DNA of 64,000 nucleotides from Sediminibacterium salmoneum NBRC 103935 (GTDB lineage Bacteria > Bacteroidota > Bacteroidia > Chitinophagales > Chitinophagaceae). Each line of letters starts with the position of its first letter. Positions within the stretch are counted from its first letter, which is position 1. A program made the translations under genes and the position numbers. The stretch lies in NCBI RefSeq assembly GCF_000511175.1, contig NZ_KI866530.1:23047-87046 (forward strand), read 5' to 3'. This document shows, one piece after another, positions 60,998 through 64,000 of the stretch. The notes under the pieces were generated by a model. That model had not been told where the DNA came from. It worked only from the letters and a program-made list of their open reading frames with translations, and searched no databases.

Positions 60998-62248
60998 ATG
61001 ACGGCTAAAAAATATGGCATATTCTCTGTACCAGTCATTGTTGCCGCATTAGGATATTTTGTAGACATCTACGATTTACTGTTGTTCACTATTGTACGCG
61101 AACCCAGTTTGGCCGGCATTGGTGTAGTATTGTCTGATACCCCACAGGTAATTGCTGCCAGTACCAAAATCATCAATTGGCAAATGGTCGGACTCCTGAT
61201 AGGAGGTGTGCTTTGGGGAACCATCGGAGATAAAAAAGGAAGACTCAGTGTTTTGTTTGGTTCTATCGCTTTGTATTCTGTTGCTAATTTTGCTACCGGA
61301 TTTGTGCAAACAGTAGATCAATATGCATGGGCTCGTTTCATTGCCGGAATTGGTTTGGCTGGAGAGCTGGGAGCTGGCATTACCTTGGTTAGTGAATTAT
61401 TACCCAAAGACAAAAGAGGTGTGGGTACTTCACTGGTAGCTGGAGTAGGATTGTTCGGTGCCGTATTTGCTTACTTCGTTTATAAGTTTACCAACGACTG
61501 GAGATTGTGTTATATGATTGGTGGTGGTCTGGGGATTGGGTTGTTATTGCTACGCATCTCTGTAACAGAGAGCGGTATGTTTCATAGCCTGAAAGAACAG
61601 GTAGGCATACAGAAGGGAAACTTTTTTATGTTCTTTAATAATGGCAAGCGATTTAAAAAATATATCCTGGCCATTTTAATTGGATTGCCTACCTGGTATG
61701 TGATAGGTATTCTGGTAAATCTCAGCAATCGTTTTGCGGGTGCCTTATACGGAGAGAATGCTATTGAAAGCGGAAGAGCAATTATGTACGCCTATGTTGG
61801 CATTGCCATTGGAGATATATTAATTGGATTGGTGAGTCAGTATTTTAAAAGTCGTAAAAAAGCGCTGTTGAGTTTTTATGTTTTATGCATGTTATTTCTG
61901 GTTTTGTTTTTCAGCAGCATCAATAACAATGATTCAACCATGTATTTTATCTGTGGGATGCTGGGATTCAGTACTGGGTTCTGGGCCATTTTTATTACTA
62001 TGGGAGCAGAACAATTTGGTACTAACTTAAGAGCTACTGCAGCTACTACTATTCCCAATATGGTAAGGGGAGCATTACCGCTGATTAATCTAATGTTCCT
62101 GAATTTATTCCAGAAATCCTGGGGATGGTCTCTTATTCAAAGTGGAATCATTACCGGAATAGTAATCATGGTCATTACGTTTGTTGCGTTTTATTTTACC
62201 GAAGAAACTTTTCATAAAGACCTGGACTTTGTGGAAAGACATTCATAA
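60998..62248 (+). CDS. MFS transporter (sugar/metabolite:H+ symporter type)
   Basis: This 416-residue protein has twelve membrane helices with the MFS loop motif GTIGDKKGRLSVLFGSI between helices 2 and 3 and RFIAGIGLAGELGAGITLV in helix 4. VTESGMFHSLKEQ and FFTMGAEQFGTNLRATAAT-like features (MGAEQFGTNLRATAATT) match the ProP/ShiA/KgtP group of metabolite:H+ symporters. The substrate is unknown. It starts 4 bases after DedA. Confidence 0.9.
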   Translation: MTAKKYGIFSVPVIVAALGYFVDIYDLLLFTIVREPSLAGIGVVLSDTPQVIAASTKIINWQMVGLLIGGVLWGTIGDKKGRLSVLFGSIALYSVANFATGFVQTVDQYAWARFIAGIGLAGELGAGITLVSELLPKDKRGVGTSLVAGVGLFGAVFAYFVYKFTNDWRLCYMIGGGLGIGLLLLRISVTESGMFHSLKEQVGIQKGNFFMFFNNGKRFKKYILAILIGLPTWYVIGILVNLSNRFAGALYGENAIESGRAIMYAYVGIAIGDILIGLVSQYFKSRKKALLSFYVLCMLFLVLFFSSINNNDSTMYFICGMLGFSTGFWAIFITMGAEQFGTNLRATAATTIPNMVRGALPLINLMFLNLFQKSWGWSLIQSGIITGIVIMVITFVAFYFTEETFHKDLDFVERHS

Positions 62249-62259
62249 CCTATTCCGAA

Positions 62260-63294
62260 TTGCTGCATGGAAGAAAGGGTAAAAAAATATTGGTCATTCG
62301 TTTTTCTTCTATCGGTGATATTGTGCTGGCATCTCCTGTATTCAGGTGCTTAAAGCAGCAGCTTCCCAATGTTGAAATTCACTTCTTAACCAAGCGCTCC
62401 ATGAAAGCGGTTACAGAAGCCAATCCTTATATAGATCAGTTTCATTATCTCGATAAAAGTTTGCAGGACCTGATTCCTAAACTGATGAGTCAACAGTTTG
62501 ATTACATTATAGATCTGCATAAGAACTTCCGATCCTGGATGGTGCAATACCAGTTGAAAGTGCCGGTATATGCTTTTCAGAAACTAAGCTGGCAAAAATG
62601 GTTGCTCACTAAAACGGGAATTAATCGCATGCCTGCTAATCATATTACACTGCGCAGTTTAGCCGCAGTTGCTCCATTGGGTGTTGTAAATGATGAAAAA
62701 GGGTTGGATTATTTTATTCCTGAGGGCAAAGGGATTTCATTAGAGGATTTACCAGTCTCCCACCGTTTTGGATACATAGCTATTGTTATTGGAGCATCTT
62801 ATGCTACCAAAAAGTTGCCTGTTCAAAAATTGCAGGAGCTTTGTAAGTTAATTGATTATCCGATTGTGTTGGTAGGAGGGAAAGATGATCAGCAAGAAGG
62901 AGAAGCAATAGCCCTTACAGATGCTATTAAAATCTATAATGCCTGCGGAAAATTTAGTTTACATGAGTCAGCAGACATCGTTAGACAATCCAAATTGGTG
63001 ATTTCGCACGATACAGGCTTGCAATACATTGCCTGCGCCTTCAATAAAAAAGTACTGGCTATCTGGGGAGGTACATCTCCAAAATTAGCGGTAGAACCCT
63101 ATTATGGTGCTGATCAATTGCTACAGCATCCCAATGGTATTGCCTATCATAATTTTCTGGTGCCTGATTTGTCTTGTCAACCCTGCAGCAATTACGGCAC
63201 AAAAAAATGCCCCAGAGGGCATTTTAAATGTATGTTACTACAAGATACCCATCGCATAGCTGGTATGGCCATGCAATGGGTTCAGTCTTTATAA
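62260..63294 (+). CDS. Glycosyltransferase family 9 (heptosyltransferase-like)
   Basis: This 344-residue GT-B enzyme starts with KKILVIRFSSIGDIVLASPV and has VISHDTGLQYIACAFNKKVL and AIWGGTSPKLAVEPYY in the nucleotide-sugar half. It probably adds a sugar to lipopolysaccharide core. The only in-frame starts are TTG at 62260 or later. An ATG at 62267 would read MEERVKKILVIRFSS if the A7 run at 62281-62287 had eight A, so the start may be affected by a homopolymer slip. Confidence 0.88.
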   Translation: MLHGRKGKKILVIRFSSIGDIVLASPVFRCLKQQLPNVEIHFLTKRSMKAVTEANPYIDQFHYLDKSLQDLIPKLMSQQFDYIIDLHKNFRSWMVQYQLKVPVYAFQKLSWQKWLLTKTGINRMPANHITLRSLAAVAPLGVVNDEKGLDYFIPEGKGISLEDLPVSHRFGYIAIVIGASYATKKLPVQKLQELCKLIDYPIVLVGGKDDQQEGEAIALTDAIKIYNACGKFSLHESADIVRQSKLVISHDTGLQYIACAFNKKVLAIWGGTSPKLAVEPYYGADQLLQHPNGIAYHNFLVPDLSCQPCSNYGTKKCPRGHFKCMLLQDTHRIAGMAMQWVQSL

Positions 63295-64000
63295 TGTTTT
63301 CAACACGTCGTTCATGCTTCTAACGGCATCAGCACTTTTGTTGAATGCGGCTTGCTCTTCTGCATTCAATTTCAAGTCGATGATTTTTTCCCAGCCATTT
63401 CTGCCAATGGTTACAGGAACCCCCAAGCAGATATCTTTCTGACCGTATTCGCCTTCCAGGCTAACGCAGCAGGTAAACAATTTCTTCTCGTCGCGTACAA
63501 TGCTTTCTACCAATGCAGCTCCGGCAGCACCTGGTGCATACCATGCAGAAGTACCAATTAGTTTGGTTAAAGTAGCACCCCCCACCATAGTATCGTTGAT
63601 GATCTGATGTTGTTGTTCTGCACTTAGGAAATCAGTTACAGGTGCACTGTTCCAGGTTGCATAACGAATTAATGGAATCATGGTAGTGTCTCCATGACCG
63701 CCCACAACAAGCGCATTCAGGTCGGATGGGCTGCAGCCTAAATGCTGGCTTAACTGATACTTGAAACGGCTGCTGTCTAAAGTTCCACCCATACCAATGA
63801 TTCTGTTCTTTGGAAGACCTGTTGCAGTTAGCGCCAGGTAAGTCATGGTGTCCATTGGGTTGCTGATCACAATGATGATAGCATCAGGAGAGTACTTTAA
63901 AATATTTTCGCAAACCCCTTTTACAATACCTGCGTTGGTACCAATTAATTCTTCACGGGTCATTCCTGGTTTACGTGGCAAGCCTGAAGTAATAACTACT
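63289..64000 (-). CDS. mdh: Malate dehydrogenase, C-terminal part cut by the window edge
   Basis: This minus-strand frame runs from the right edge to the stop at 63289, about 237 residues. It contains VVITSGLPRKPGMTREELI, the catalytic VGGHGDTTMIPLIRYA, and ISNPMDTMTYLALTATG, all typical of lactate-like malate dehydrogenases. The NAD-binding N-terminus is outside the window. Its stop codon overlaps that of the convergent glycosyltransferase gene by 6 bases. Confidence 0.95.
   Translation of the reverse strand, partial: VVITSGLPRKPGMTREELIGTNAGIVKGVCENILKYSPDAIIIVISNPMDTMTYLALTATGLPKNRIIGMGGTLDSSRFKYQLSQHLGCSPSDLNALVVGGHGDTTMIPLIRYATWNSAPVTDFLSAEQQHQIINDTMVGGATLTKLIGTSAWYAPGAAGAALVESIVRDEKKLFTCCVSLEGEYGQKDICLGVPVTIGRNGWEKIIDLKLNAEEQAAFNKSADAVRSMNDVLKTL

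Noticed and set aside
1..64000. CRISPR arrays, prophage, integrative element and tRNA genes.
   Set aside because: No regular spaced repeats, phage structural genes, integrase or cloverleaf were found; only the two insertion sequences support mobility.

Overview
The window reads as a chromosomal segment of a low-GC member of the Bacteroidota, most likely near the family Chitinophagaceae. This is inferred from gene content, not from a marker gene: DUF1573, DUF3667, DUF393 and DUF6265-type proteins, a fused E1 alpha/beta 2-oxoacid dehydrogenase, many short secreted proteins and lipoproteins with few Shine-Dalgarno sequences, and -7 promoter elements of the Bacteroidota form TAnnTTTG. No rRNA, tRNA, CRISPR array or prophage was seen, and no gene-free stretch exceeds 300 bases.

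Region 1 (1-13 kb) is accessory in character. It opens with the N-terminus of an IS30-type transposase running off the left edge. A DJ-1/PfpI protein, a DoxX-like protein and an amidohydrolase follow. A complete IS3-family element (3600-4930) interrupts a small secreted-protein gene. Two Crp/Fnr-family regulators (5073, 9124) each lie next to perfect 5-4-5 palindromes (TTAAC-N4-GTTAA twice, TTGAC-N4-GTCAA once). Around them are a secreted protein, a DoxX protein, a DUF393 thiol oxidoreductase, a 2H phosphoesterase, a Vat/CatB-type acetyltransferase and a serine hydrolase.

Region 2 (13-30 kb) carries a MORN-repeat protein, a DUF6265 lipoprotein with an aspartic-protease-like protein, small enzymes, an S9 peptidase, a DUF2975/Xre pair behind a perfect 31-bp inverted repeat, an ECF sigma factor with a membrane partner, a TauE/SafE transporter, a lipoprotein broken by a G8 tract, and a second amidohydrolase.

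Region 3 (30-50 kb) holds an NDH-2-like oxidoreductase, pirin, SDR, a type I pullulanase followed by a NarL-type two-component pair, and a subclass B1 metallo-beta-lactamase fused in one frame to a Dabb domain. After that come esterase, M1 aminopeptidase, serine hydrolase and beta-propeller genes and a GAF histidine kinase.

Region 4 (50-64 kb) is mostly housekeeping and transport: aminotransferase, two DUF1573 proteins, the E1 fusion, SIMPL, DUF393, YebC, APC permease, DAACS symporter, DedA, MFS, glycosyltransferase 9, and malate dehydrogenase cut by the right edge.

A cross-cutting observation is that at least seven genes are broken or scrambled by one-base length changes, nearly all in homopolymers (positions near 7450, 9797, 11634, 18260, 27575, 47649, 50486 and 50645; possibly 62284). 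In each case changing the run by one base restores a convincing protein. Sequencing or assembly error is the simplest reading; phase variation is the interesting alternative, strongest for the G8 tract.
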